Source of the DNA: Aggregicoccus sp. 17bor-14
GTDB lineage: Bacteria; Myxococcota; Myxococcia; Myxococcales; Myxococcaceae
DNA: 64,000 nucleotides
Reading direction: 5' to 3'
Assembly: GCF_009659535.1 (NCBI RefSeq)
Contig: NZ_VJZZ01000004.1
Span: 124,001-188,000 of the forward strand
In this document: one piece after another, positions 1 to 8,326 of the stretch
Numbering within the stretch: position 1 is the stretch's first letter
How the letters are laid out: every line of letters starts with the position of its first letter
The notes under the pieces: generated by a model
Told to the model about the DNA's origin: nothing
Database searches by the model: none
The model's input: the letters and a program-made list of their open reading frames with translations, nothing else
Made by a program: the position numbers and the translations under genes

Positions 1-1
1 C

Positions 2-289
2 GGCCTGGACACGCTCGCGCGCAGCAAGGCCGGCTCCCCCGTGACGGTGCAGTACTCGGGGCAGACGCTGGTGCTCGCCGACAACGCGCAGATCCCGCTC
101 GCGCTGCGCGGCTACGTGCAGCTCGCGCTGGACCGCGGCATTCTGCAGGCCAGCTACTCTCTCGAGCAGGGTCCCTTCGACTTCCAGCCCACGCTCACCG
201 CGCGGGTGAAGCCGACGGACACCCTCACCCGCGCGCTGCTCGCCTACGCGCTCACGCACTACCGCGAGCACTTCGTCGCGGGCGACTAG
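2..289 (+). CDS. C-terminal fragment, possible S8 (subtilisin-like) peptidase tail
   Basis: The reading frame is open to the left edge, so only the last 95 residues are present; the upstream part and the start lie outside the window. The fragment has no catalytic motif. It carries a segment of the form ALRGYVQLALDRGIL followed by TLTRALLAYALTHYREHF, which looks like the SLH-like tail found after some bacterial S8 serine peptidases. That family assignment is from memory of the tail only and is tentative. The gene ends 15 bases before the convergent mevalonate operon, and no clear terminator is visible in the gap. Confidence 0.5.
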   Translation, partial: GLDTLARSKAGSPVTVQYSGQTLVLADNAQIPLALRGYVQLALDRGILQASYSLEQGPFDFQPTLTARVKPTDTLTRALLAYALTHYREHFVAGD

Positions 290-304
290 GCACGTCCCTG
301 GCCG

Positions 305-1384
305 CTACTCCGCGGCCTCGAGCCACTGCGTGAGCCGCGGGTCGGCGTGCGCCTCACCGCGCACGCCGGCCTCCGGCTCCAGCGGCAGGGCATAGAGGCC
401 GCGCGCGGCGAGGCCCTCGAGCAGCTCCGCGCGCGCTTCCTGCGAGGGCGCGAAGAGGATGCAGCCGTCGCCTCCGCCTGCGCCGGAGAGCTTCCCCGCG
501 CAGCCGTAGCTGCCCGCGAGCGCGAGCACGCGGCGCATGCCTTCCGTCTCCAGCGGGCCCAACTCGAGCAGCAGCGCGTGCTGGGCCTCCACCGCCTCGC
601 GGAAGGCGCGGAAGTCTCCGCCCGCGAGCCCCTCCTCCACCGCGAGCCCCAGCGCATCCGAGCGCTGCATGAAGCGCGCGCGGCCCTCGGCCTCGAGCTG
701 CGTCTCCACCTGCGTAATGAGCACCCGCGTGCTCGCCGACGCGCCCGTGAAGGCGTACGCCATCGCCACGCGCGGCGCGGGCAGCCGCCACAGGTCCACC
801 GGCGGGGCCTCGAGCAGCGCGGCGCCGTAGCGCGAGGAGTTGCTCGCGGAGAGCAGCGCCGCCACGTCGTAGCGGCGGTAGCGCAGCACGCCTCCCGCGA
901 AGCTCGCCGCCACGTCCCCGCCGCTGCCCTTGCCGCCCTGTCCCGCCGCGTGTGAGGCGAGCGCGAGCTTGAGCGCATCGAAGCGCTCGGAGAGCACCGA
1001 GCGCGCCCCTTCCGCCGCGAGCACCGTGGCGCAGGCGCTGCCGCCCATGCCCAGCTTGTGCCCGTTCGCCCCCACGGCAGAGGGAGCCACCGCGAGCTGC
1101 AGGCCCAGCGCGTCGCGGCCGTGCGCGCGCAAGGCCTCGTCCAGCGTGCGCGCGACGAAGGCGAAGCCCGCGGGCACCGCGCCCTCCCAGGCGACCCCGA
1201 AGGGCGTGGCGCGCCCCTCCAGCCGCCCCTCCTCCAGCACCACCTGCACGCGCGTGTCCTGGCGGCGGCGCACGAGCGCGTGGGTGCGCGGGCCCACCGC
1301 GAGCACGCGGGCGACGCCGCCCCACAGCACGGCGTACTCGCCGCTGAGGAAGAGCTTGCCGGGGGCCGAGAGGGCGCGCTCCAT
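305..1384 (-). CDS. mvaK2: Phosphomevalonate kinase (GHMP family)
   Basis: Protein of 359 residues that should phosphorylate mevalonate 5-phosphate to the diphosphate in the cytoplasm. All three GHMP signatures are visible: an N-terminal APGKLFLSGEYAVL segment near residues 7-20, a GMGGSACATV glycine-rich ATP loop near residue 115 (a variant of the usual GLGSSA), and a C-terminal KLSGAGGGDGC motif. It is the last gene of the operon. Its ATG overlaps the stop of the decarboxylase gene by one base (TGATG), which implies translational coupling. The position in the set of GHMP kinases supports the phosphomevalonate rather than mevalonate assignment, because mevalonate kinase and the decarboxylase are already accounted for upstream. 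Confidence 0.88.
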   Translation of the reverse strand: MERALSAPGKLFLSGEYAVLWGGVARVLAVGPRTHALVRRRQDTRVQVVLEEGRLEGRATPFGVAWEGAVPAGFAFVARTLDEALRAHGRDALGLQLAVAPSAVGANGHKLGMGGSACATVLAAEGARSVLSERFDALKLALASHAAGQGGKGSGGDVAASFAGGVLRYRRYDVAALLSASNSSRYGAALLEAPPVDLWRLPAPRVAMAYAFTGASASTRVLITQVETQLEAEGRARFMQRSDALGLAVEEGLAGGDFRAFREAVEAQHALLLELGPLETEGMRRVLALAGSYGCAGKLSGAGGGDGCILFAPSQEARAELLEGLAARGLYALPLEPEAGVRGEAHADPRLTQWLEAAE

Positions 1385-2373
1385 CAGAAGAGGTGCTCGG
1401 AGAGCAGCTCGGCGTCTCCGCCCGGCACGCAGCGCACCACGTCCTGGGCGCCGCAGGCGCGGGCGAGCGCCTCCGCGGCCACCTCGTGCGCCGCGTCCGT
1501 GATGAGGACGGGGTTGGGGCCGGCGTCCAGCGTGAACCACACCGGCACGCCCTTCTTGCGCTGCTCCTTGAGCGAGCCCACCAGCGCGAGCGTGCCCGGC
1601 AGCAGGTAGCAGAGCGGCGGATCCGCGGCGAGCGCGCTCGCGTGCATGCGCCACGCGTTGCGCTCGGCGAGCGCGCCCAGTCCCTCGAGGTCGCGCGCCT
1701 GGATGAGCGAGCGCGCGCGGGCGAGCTCCCCTTCCGCGTCCGCGCACCAGGCCGGGTAGTAGGGCGAGCTGTCCACGGTGTGCTTCATGCCGTCGCGGCT
1801 CTTCACGTCCTTCTCGTCGCGGCTCACGATGGCCACGACCATGCGCAGCTCCGGCCAGTGCGCGGCCGGGAAGTCCTGCACCGCGTAGCTGTCCTCGCCG
1901 TCCGCGCGGCTGCCGCGCAGCCAGCTGCAGAAGCCGCCCTGGATGCTGCGGCAGGCGCTGCCGCTGCCCAGGCGCGCGAGCAGGCTCGCCGCGCGCGGCT
2001 CTGCCGGGAGCCCCGCCGCCGCGCGCGCCGCCACCGCCAGCGCCGCGAAGCCTGCCGCGCTGCTCGCGAGCCCCGCCGCCTCCGGGAAGTCGCCGCGGCT
2101 CACCACCCGGGCCGCCCCCTTCACGCCGCCCTGCGCGCGCACCGCGTCCAGCACCCGCAGCACCCGGTCGCGCGCGCTGCCCTTGGCCACGTGGTGGTTG
2201 ATCTCCACCTGGTCGGCCGTCCCCTCCTGCCCGAACTCCACCGTGGTGCGCACGGAGAGCGGCGAGAGCGTGAGCGAGAGGCTGGACTGGTGCGGAAGGA
2301 TGAGCGCGTCGTCGCGCTTCCCCCAGTACTTCACCAGGGCGATGTTCGGATGCGCGAGGGCGGTGGCTTTCAT
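1384..2373 (-). CDS. mvaD: Diphosphomevalonate decarboxylase
   Basis: Protein of 329 residues. The N-terminus has the family hallmark ALVKYWGKRD (residues about 12-21), followed by the PHQSSLSLTL substrate segment, an ASSAAGFAALAVA ATP loop, and the C-terminal VWFTLDAGPNP motif that carries the catalytic aspartate. It converts mevalonate 5-diphosphate to isopentenyl diphosphate with ATP hydrolysis and CO2 loss. The start ATG at 2373 overlaps the mevalonate kinase stop by four bases (ATGA), so the three GHMP genes are translationally coupled. Length and motif order match the bacterial enzyme, and nothing appears broken. Confidence 0.93.
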   Translation of the reverse strand: MKATALAHPNIALVKYWGKRDDALILPHQSSLSLTLSPLSVRTTVEFGQEGTADQVEINHHVAKGSARDRVLRVLDAVRAQGGVKGAARVVSRGDFPEAAGLASSAAGFAALAVAARAAAGLPAEPRAASLLARLGSGSACRSIQGGFCSWLRGSRADGEDSYAVQDFPAAHWPELRMVVAIVSRDEKDVKSRDGMKHTVDSSPYYPAWCADAEGELARARSLIQARDLEGLGALAERNAWRMHASALAADPPLCYLLPGTLALVGSLKEQRKKGVPVWFTLDAGPNPVLITDAAHEVAAEALARACGAQDVVRCVPGGDAELLSEHLF

Positions 2374-3329
2374 GGCGAGCCTCGAAGGGAGCGTCGGGAG
2401 GGGCCAGCGAGCTGGCTCTCGAAGCAGCGGACACCCTCGCGCCGCAGCTGCGCGAGCGCCCGCGCGGGGTCGGAGAAGAGGCCGATCACGGCGCCGCCGT
2501 CGCCGCCCGCTCCGGTGAGCTTCGCGCCCAGGGCGCCCAGCGCGCGCAGGCGGTAGACGGCGTCCTCCAGCGCGGGCGAGGAGAGCCCGAGCGCCGCGAG
2601 CAACCCCTGGTTCACGTTCATCAGGTCGCCGAGCGCCTCGAGGTCGCCGGCCTCCACGGCCTCGGCGCCCTCGGTGGCGAGCCGGCCCATCTCGCGCATC
2701 AGCCGCGTGTAGCGCGCGGGCCAGCGCGCCTGGCGCGCGCGCAGGGAGGCCACGGTGGCCCGCGTGGGGCTGCGCACGCCCACCAGCGCCACCACCACGC
2801 GCAGGGGCTGCGGGCTCGCGACCACGCGCGCGCGCCCCGCGTCCAGCCCGGGCCGCTTGCGGAAGAGCACCAGCTGGCCGAGCGCGCTCGAGGTGTGGTC
2901 CACCCCCGAGGGCGTGCCGTGGAACTCCTGCTCCATGCCCCACGCCACGCGCGCGACCTCCGCGGGCACCGGCGCCCGGCCGCTCGCGGCCTGCAGCAGC
3001 AGCCGCGCGCACGCGACCGAGAGCGCCGCGGAGGAGCCGAGCCCCATGGACACGGGGAGCCCCGCCTCGAGCGTCACCTTCACCGGAGGGTTGCCCGTGG
3101 CGGCCGCCGCGCGGGCGAAGGCGCGCGAGAGCAGCGCGCGCTGCGGGCGGCTGAGCTCCCCGGGCATCACCAGCTGGGTGCGGCGCGCGGGGACCCCGCG
3201 CGCCTGCATCCCCACGGTGAGCGCGCCGGCGAGCGCGGGGTGGCCGTACACCACGCTGTGCTCTCCCAGCAGGATGACCTTGCCGGGACCGAAGGCCGTG
3301 AGGGGCTCGCTGCTCGCAGGGGTGCGCAT
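2370..3329 (-). CDS. mvk: Mevalonate kinase (GHMP family)
   Basis: Protein of 319 residues expected to make mevalonate 5-phosphate. It shows PGKVILLGEHSVVYG near residues 15-29 (the HS-V-YG form typical of mevalonate kinase), the ATP loop MGLGSSAALSVA near residue 92, and a C-terminal KLTGAGGDGG motif. It begins 59 bases downstream of the HMG-CoA reductase stop. That gap has no obvious terminator, so cotranscription is likely. The 3' end overlaps mvaD by four bases. Confidence 0.92.
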   Translation of the reverse strand: MRTPASSEPLTAFGPGKVILLGEHSVVYGHPALAGALTVGMQARGVPARRTQLVMPGELSRPQRALLSRAFARAAAATGNPPVKVTLEAGLPVSMGLGSSAALSVACARLLLQAASGRAPVPAEVARVAWGMEQEFHGTPSGVDHTSSALGQLVLFRKRPGLDAGRARVVASPQPLRVVVALVGVRSPTRATVASLRARQARWPARYTRLMREMGRLATEGAEAVEAGDLEALGDLMNVNQGLLAALGLSSPALEDAVYRLRALGALGAKLTGAGGDGGAVIGLFSDPARALAQLRREGVRCFESQLAGPSRRSLRGSP

Positions 3330-3388
3330 GGCTACCCGCGCCCTTTACCCCATCCCCGGCAGGCGTTGGACCGGAATCGGGACCGGAA

Positions 3389-4714
3389 TCACCCGGTGCC
3401 GGTGGCGGCCGCGGCCTCCTCGGCCGGCAGCGCGGCGATGATCTCGCGGGCCTTCTCCACCTTCACGTGGCCCGCCTTCACCAGCAGGTTCGCGATCTTC
3501 TCCACCCAGTCGCCGCGCGCGCCCGCCGTCACGGCCACGCAGCGCGCGTGCAGGGCCATGTGGCCCTTCTGGATGCCCACGCTGCCCAGCGCGCGCAGGG
3601 CGGCGAAGTTCTGCGCGAGCCCCACCGCGGCGAACACCATGGACAGCTCGCGCACGCTCGTGGTGCGCAGCAGCTTGAGCGCCACCTGCACGCCGGGGTG
3701 CACCTTGATGGGGCCACCCACCGTGCCCAGCGCGAGCGGCAGCTCGATGCGGCCCACCAGGTGCCCCTCCTCGAGGAACCAGTTGGACAGCGGGCGGTAC
3801 TGCCCGTCGCGGCAGGCGAAGGCGTGCGCCCCCGCCTCGATCGCGCGCCAGTCCTGCCCGGTGGCGATGGCCACCGAGTCGATGCCGTTCATCACGCCCT
3901 TGTTGTGCGTGGCGGCGCGGTAGGGGTCCGCCTGCGCGAAGCGGCTCGCCTGCGCGATGCCCTCCGCGATGGCCTCGCCCGGCATGTCGAAGTCCGCGAG
4001 CAGCGGCACCGGGATGCGGCAGGTGGCGCGCGCGAGCCGGCGGTCCGCGAGGTTGGAGAGGATGCGCAGGTACACCTTGCCGCCGGTGATCTGCTCGATG
4101 AAGGGCGCCACGCCCTCGGCCACCGTGTTGATGAGGTTGGCCCCCATCGCCTCCTGCGTGTCGATGACCACGTGCACGATGAGCAGCGGCTCGCCGCGCG
4201 GGCCCTCGGGCGCCGGCAGCACGCGCACCTCCACGTCCTTCGCCCCGCCGCCGCGCCGCACCATCTGCGGGTGGAAGCTGTTGGCGAGCGCGAGGATGTG
4301 CTCCTTGTGCGCGAGGATCTTCTTCGTGGCCTCGGTGGGGTCGCCGTAGCGCGTCACCTGCACCTGGCCGATCATCATCGACTCGTCGGCCTCGGCCACG
4401 AAGCCGCCTGCCTCGCGCACGATCTTGGCCGCGAAGGACACCGCCGCGACCACCGAGGGCTCCTCCACCGCCATCGGCACGATGTAGTCGCGCCCGTTGA
4501 CGCTCATGTTCAGACCGAGCCCCAGCGGCAGGGAGAAGGTCCCCACCGCGTTCTCGATCATCTGGTTGGCGAGCGTCGCCTCCAGGCCCTCCGTTCCCTG
4601 AAGCTGCGCCAGCTCCTCCGGCGTCAGCCGGAACATCCGGCCGAGCTGGGCGAGCCGCTCGTCCATCGGCAGCTTGTGGAACCCGGAGAGCCGGGACGTC
4701 ACGGTGTCAGACAT
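3389..4714 (-). CDS. mvaA: Hydroxymethylglutaryl-CoA reductase, class II-like
   Basis: Protein of 441 residues that produces (or, in catabolic relatives, consumes) mevalonate. The sequence has the ENAVGTFSLPLGLGLN segment, the catalytic-Glu segment VEEPSVVAAVS, a cofactor-binding DTQEAMGANLINT stretch, the catalytic-Lys segment THNKGVMNGID followed by GQDWRAIE, and a C-terminal QKGHMALHAR that supplies the catalytic histidine. It lacks membrane segments, as expected for a soluble bacterial class II enzyme. It sits between idi and mevalonate kinase, so here it serves biosynthesis. HMG-CoA synthase is not in the window and must be encoded elsewhere. The preference for NADH or NADPH cannot be read from the sequence. 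Confidence 0.94.
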   Translation of the reverse strand: MSDTVTSRLSGFHKLPMDERLAQLGRMFRLTPEELAQLQGTEGLEATLANQMIENAVGTFSLPLGLGLNMSVNGRDYIVPMAVEEPSVVAAVSFAAKIVREAGGFVAEADESMMIGQVQVTRYGDPTEATKKILAHKEHILALANSFHPQMVRRGGGAKDVEVRVLPAPEGPRGEPLLIVHVVIDTQEAMGANLINTVAEGVAPFIEQITGGKVYLRILSNLADRRLARATCRIPVPLLADFDMPGEAIAEGIAQASRFAQADPYRAATHNKGVMNGIDSVAIATGQDWRAIEAGAHAFACRDGQYRPLSNWFLEEGHLVGRIELPLALGTVGGPIKVHPGVQVALKLLRTTSVRELSMVFAAVGLAQNFAALRALGSVGIQKGHMALHARCVAVTAGARGDWVEKIANLLVKAGHVKVEKAREIIAALPAEEAAAATGTG

Positions 4715-4781
4715 GGTTTCCTTCCCACCCTCTACACACTGCGGTCTACGGACTGTACGGACGCCAGCGCCGGGCGCCTCT

Positions 4782-5840
4782 CTATAGCGCCGAGAGCCAC
4801 TCCTTCAACTCACCGGTCAGCACCCTCGGCCGCTCCCTCAGATCAGCTGGCCTTCTGCAACCCGTCAGCACGAAGGCCTGGCGCAGGCCCGCGAGGATGA
4901 CCTGCAGGGCGGCTTCCGCCCCCGCGAGCCCTCCCGCCTGCTGGGCGCGGAACAGCGGCAGCGCCATGCCGCCCACGTCCGCTCCCAGGGCGAGCACCTT
5001 TGCGAGATCCAGGCCAGTGCGCAGCCCGCCCGACGCCACGAGCCGCGGCTCCGGTCCCACCGCGCGGCGCACGCTGGCGATGGCGGCGGCCGTGGGGATG
5101 CCCCAGCCGCTGAAGGCCGCGCCCAGCTCGGCGAGCTGACCGGCCGCGCGCAGCTGCTCCACCCGCACCCAGCTGGTGCCGCCCAGCCCCGAGACGTCCA
5201 GGTGGCGCACGCCCAGCTCGCAGAGGCGGCGCGCCACGTCCGGGCCGATGCCGCAGCCCGTCTCCTTCACCAGGAGCCGGTCACCGAAGGCGCGCACCAG
5301 CTGGCCCACGATCTCGTAGCCGCCGCGGAAGTCCCGGTCGCCCTCCGGCTGGGTGAGCTCCTGGCCCGCGTTGAGGTGCAGGGCCATGCCGTCCGCCCCG
5401 ATGCTGTCTCCCAGCCGCCGCACCCCGTCTACGCCCAGCCGCACCGCCTGGTAGAGCCCGATGTTGCCCAGCACCACCGCCGTGGGGGCCACGCTGCGCA
5501 CCTGGTAGGAGGCGGCGCGCTCGGGCGCCTCGCTCATGGCGCGCTGGCTGCCCACCCCGAACGCGAGCCCGTGGCGCTCGGCGAGCTCGGCCATGTCCCG
5601 GTTCACCTGGCCCGCCCGCTCGGTGCCGCCCGTCATCCCGGTGATGAGCAGCGGGGAGCGCAGGCGCTTGCCGAGGAACTCCGTGGAGAGGTCCACGTCC
5701 TCCACCGCCATCTCCGGCATGGCGCAGTGGACCAGGTGCACGCACTCGAGCAGGGTGCGGTTCTGCGCCGGCTCCACGTCCCCGCTCGCGCAGAGGTCGA
5801 GGTGCGCGTCCTTGCGCCTGGCTGTGGTCTCCTCACCCAT
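4782..5840 (-). CDS. fni: Isopentenyl-diphosphate delta-isomerase, type 2 (FMN-dependent)
   Basis: Protein of 352 residues that interconverts IPP and DMAPP. It is the flavin-dependent type 2 enzyme, not the Nudix type 1 enzyme: the TIM-barrel signatures LLITGMTGGT, GVGSQRAM, a QPEGDRDF stretch, VKETGCGIG and SGGLRTGLD (phosphate/FMN binding) all appear in order. The chosen ATG at 5840 begins MGEETTARRKDAHLDLC, matching the usual RKxxHL N-terminus of this family. Longer in-frame extensions upstream look non-coding. It is the first gene of the minus-strand operon, so the operon promoter should lie between here and the divergent gene at 6108. Confidence 0.93.
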   Translation of the reverse strand: MGEETTARRKDAHLDLCASGDVEPAQNRTLLECVHLVHCAMPEMAVEDVDLSTEFLGKRLRSPLLITGMTGGTERAGQVNRDMAELAERHGLAFGVGSQRAMSEAPERAASYQVRSVAPTAVVLGNIGLYQAVRLGVDGVRRLGDSIGADGMALHLNAGQELTQPEGDRDFRGGYEIVGQLVRAFGDRLLVKETGCGIGPDVARRLCELGVRHLDVSGLGGTSWVRVEQLRAAGQLAELGAAFSGWGIPTAAAIASVRRAVGPEPRLVASGGLRTGLDLAKVLALGADVGGMALPLFRAQQAGGLAGAEAALQVILAGLRQAFVLTGCRRPADLRERPRVLTGELKEWLSAL

Positions 5841-5967
5841 GCTCGTCTGTCCCCACCGGGCCCCGCTCGCGCCCCTCGGGCTCGCGCGGCGCCGGCCGTC
5901 CGGGGTCTGTCCCTCTGATGTCGAACGCGGCCGCGCGATGCGGCTAAGTGCCTGATAGGCCGAGGGA

Positions 5968-5996
5968 TTCCTAGCAAGCGAGGGAGGGGCGTGCAA
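5968..5996 (-). promoter_or_regulatory. Candidate promoter of the mevalonate operon
   Basis: Read on the minus strand there is TTGCAC at 5996-5991, a 17-base spacer, then TAGGAA at 5973-5968. Each box matches the sigma-70 consensus at only 3 of 6 positions, but the spacing is ideal and the site lies about 120 bases before the idi start. The rest of the 5841-6107 divergent gap shows nothing else I can name. Confidence 0.3.
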
Positions 5997-6107
5997 GCCA
6001 AAGGGATGGGGCTCGCCGCAGCGCTCGTCCGCCGCCCTGCCCCGGCGTGTCCCGCGGCCTGCGGCGCGTCCCCCCCGCGCCTGCAGTCGCGGTGTTAAGA
6101 GGGGCGC

Positions 6108-6551
6108 GTGTCCGCGAGCACTCCCCTGCCTCCGTCCCCGCCCCCCGCCGCAGCCAGCAAGGTCGCCGTCTTCCTGCACAGCGGCGACTACGATCGCGTG
6201 CACCAGGGGCTCTCCATCGCGGCAGCGGCCGTGGCGGCCGGACGCCCCGTGGAGCTCTACCTCTTCTGGTGGGCGCTCGAGCGCTTCGTGAGGGGCGCGC
6301 TGGACGAGCCGGACTTCGGCCCGGAGCACGAGGACGTGGCGGACCGGCTCGAGGCGCGCGGAGCGCCCACCTGCCGCGCCCTGCTCGAGCACGTGCGCGA
6401 GTCCGGCCGGGCCTCGGTGCACGCCTGTACCGGCTCGCTCGCCGCGGTCGGCGCTGACCCGCAGCGCCCCGTGGTGGGCGTGGACGGCTGGGTGGGCTGG
6501 AGCGCCATCCTGCAGCGCACCGCGGGCGTCGTGGACCGCTTCTACCTCTAG
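6108..6551 (+). CDS. DsrE/DsrF-like small protein
   Basis: Protein of 147 residues starting at GTG. After a Pro/Ala-rich leader of about 20 residues it shows a DsrE-type alpha/beta fold pattern: strand KVAVFLHSGDYDRV, helix HQGLSIAAAAVAAG, strand PVELYLFWWALE, and later TCRALLEHV and VHACTGS with one cysteine in each of the last two. DsrE-family proteins act in sulfur relay or as small redox/peroxiredoxin-like proteins, but the specific role cannot be inferred here. It is divergent from the mevalonate operon and is followed by the 304-base region before the exopolysaccharide operon. Confidence 0.65.
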   Translation: MSASTPLPPSPPPAAASKVAVFLHSGDYDRVHQGLSIAAAAVAAGRPVELYLFWWALERFVRGALDEPDFGPEHEDVADRLEARGAPTCRALLEHVRESGRASVHACTGSLAAVGADPQRPVVGVDGWVGWSAILQRTAGVVDRFYL

Positions 6552-6855
6552 TCCACACGGCGTGCCCGGGCGGCGCCTTCACACCGCGTGAGGCTCGGAT
6601 GACAGGGGCTCGGCTACCTGCCCGCAATCATTGAGGCGCAAAAAAGCCGCCAAAGCCATAAAAAGCATCACTTACCGGGCGCATTAGATTTATCGAGGAC
6701 GTTGGGGAATCTACATCTCCCCCCCGTTCCCACCGCGACGCGCACGGTGCTACACAGGCGCCAATGTGAGTCGATTACGCCTGTACGGCAAACGTCTGAC
6801 TTCGACACACAGAGGGGAAACCCGGGCTGATCGGGACTCCAAAGGGGGGGAACGT
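6552..6855 (+). promoter_or_regulatory. AT-richer leader region before the exopolysaccharide operon
   Basis: This gene-free stretch contains an unusually A/T-rich patch (about 6625-6720, with runs such as AAAAAAG and CATAAAAAGC) in DNA that is otherwise extremely GC-rich. A TAGATT hexamer at 6685-6690 could serve as a -10 box, but no convincing -35 box lies at the right distance, and I found no sigma-54 GG-N10-GC pattern. An in-frame GTG at 6766 would lengthen EpsZ by 30 residues. The strong purine-rich RBS (AAAGGGGGGG, 6841-6850) favours the ATG at 6856 instead, leaving this region as promoter and 5' leader. Confidence 0.4.
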
Positions 6856-8253
6856 ATGTCGTCGTCCATTGGCACCGTCGCACCGGGTGCAGCCGCGAAG
6901 GTCAATCTGATCCTCGACGTGCTGACGCTGCTCTTCGCCATCGTGCTCGCGACGCCGGGCAGCAGCCTGTCGGCCGCGCTCGCAGAGCCGGCCACCGTGA
7001 GCTTCGCGGTGGTCGCACTCGGGGTGTGGGTGGTGACGAGCATCGCGCTGCGCCACTACGCGCGCAGCATGGGGCGTGATCGCCTGGACGACGCGGCCAT
7101 GGTGACGGTGCTCGCGCTCGCCGAGGCGACGGTGCTGCTGGTGGGGAGCCTGGCGGCCCCGCCCGCGTCGCTGCCCGCGCTGGGCATCTTCTTCGCGGTC
7201 CTCTGGCCGGTCACGCTGTGCGTGCGCGTGCTGGGCATCCGCCCGCTGTGGGCGCGCGAGGCGCCGCTGGACGAGGTGCTGGTGGTGGGCGTGGGCGCGC
7301 TGGGCCGGGCGACCGCGGACAACCTCGCCACCCCGGGCAGCCGCCGCCAGGTGGTCGGCTTCCTCAGCCTGCCGGGCGAGGCGGTGGCGCCGCAGCTGCT
7401 GCGCGCGCCGGTGCTGGGCAGCAGCACGGACCTCGGCCGCATCCTCGCCGAGAAGGCCGTGGCGGAGGTGTACATCGCCGGCAGCGCCACCCGTCAGGGC
7501 GAGGCGATGCAGGCCACCATCCGCACCTGCGAGACCTACGGCGTGCCCTTCGCGCTGCCCGCGTACGAGTTCCGCCTGGACCGCGCGCGCCTCGCGGACC
7601 CGCGCGCCGTGCTGGACGGCTACCTGCACTACGCCCAGTCCGACACCAAGCCCACGCAGCACGCGCTCAAGCGGCTCTTCGACATCGTGGCCTCGGGCCT
7701 CGCGCTCTGGCTGCTCCTGCCGCTGCTCGCGGTGGTGGCGCTGGCCATCAAGCTCACCAGCCGCGGCCCCGTCTTCTTCAAGCAGGTGCGCGCCGGCGTG
7801 CACGGCCGCCCCTTCCACATGCTCAAGTTCCGCTCCATGGTGGTCAACGCCGAGGAGCTCAAGGCGCGGCTCGCCGCTCAGAACGAGCAGACCGGCCCGG
7901 TCTTCAAGATGAAGAACGACCCGCGCATCACGGGCATCGGCCGCTTCATCCGCAAGTACTCCATCGACGAGCTGCCCCAGCTCATCAACGTGCTGCGCGG
8001 CGACATGAGCGTGGTGGGTCCCCGCCCTCCGGTGCCCGCGGAGGTCGCCCAGTACGAGCCCTGGCAGCGCCGCCGGCTCTCGGTGCGCCCCGGCCTCACC
8101 TGTATCTGGCAGGTGAGCGGGCGCAACCAGATCTCCTTCGAAGACTGGATGTACCTGGACATGCAGTACATCGACCACTGGAGCCTCTCCCAGGACATCG
8201 GTCTCATCTTGAAGACAGTTCCGGTGGTGCTTACCGGACGCGGGGCGAGCTAG
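6856..8253 (+). CDS. epsZ: Polyprenyl-phosphate hexose-1-phosphate transferase (priming enzyme of EPS synthesis)
   Basis: Protein of 465 residues of the WbaP/PHPT type that loads the first sugar phosphate onto undecaprenyl phosphate at the inner membrane. Visible parts are four N-terminal membrane segments (about 17-125), a Rossmann-like CoA-binding fold with VLVVGVGALGRATADNL (about 140-250), a further membrane helix (about 280-305), and the C-terminal catalytic domain from KRLFD at residue 272. That domain includes LKFRSMVVNAE, KYSIDELPQLINVLRGDMS and VGPRPP, all hallmarks of the family. The start is set by a strong RBS at 6841-6850. The symbol rests on gene order shared with the M. xanthus eps locus. 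Sugar specificity is not predictable from sequence. Confidence 0.9.
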   Translation: MSSSIGTVAPGAAAKVNLILDVLTLLFAIVLATPGSSLSAALAEPATVSFAVVALGVWVVTSIALRHYARSMGRDRLDDAAMVTVLALAEATVLLVGSLAAPPASLPALGIFFAVLWPVTLCVRVLGIRPLWAREAPLDEVLVVGVGALGRATADNLATPGSRRQVVGFLSLPGEAVAPQLLRAPVLGSSTDLGRILAEKAVAEVYIAGSATRQGEAMQATIRTCETYGVPFALPAYEFRLDRARLADPRAVLDGYLHYAQSDTKPTQHALKRLFDIVASGLALWLLLPLLAVVALAIKLTSRGPVFFKQVRAGVHGRPFHMLKFRSMVVNAEELKARLAAQNEQTGPVFKMKNDPRITGIGRFIRKYSIDELPQLINVLRGDMSVVGPRPPVPAEVAQYEPWQRRRLSVRPGLTCIWQVSGRNQISFEDWMYLDMQYIDHWSLSQDIGLILKTVPVVLTGRGAS

Positions 8254-8326
8254 ACCCCGGGGCGGCTTCCGTCCCCCTCTGGGCGCGTGGTACTGAGGCA
8301 GCATCTTTCTTTCGGGGGCGGAGCCC

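Noticed and set aside
6552-6855. Sigma-54 promoter before the EPS operon
   Set aside because: No GG-N10-GC pair with the right flanking bases was found.
6766-6855. Upstream GTG start adding 30 residues to EpsZ
   Set aside because: The added residues are polar and unlike the family, and the best RBS precedes the ATG at 6856.
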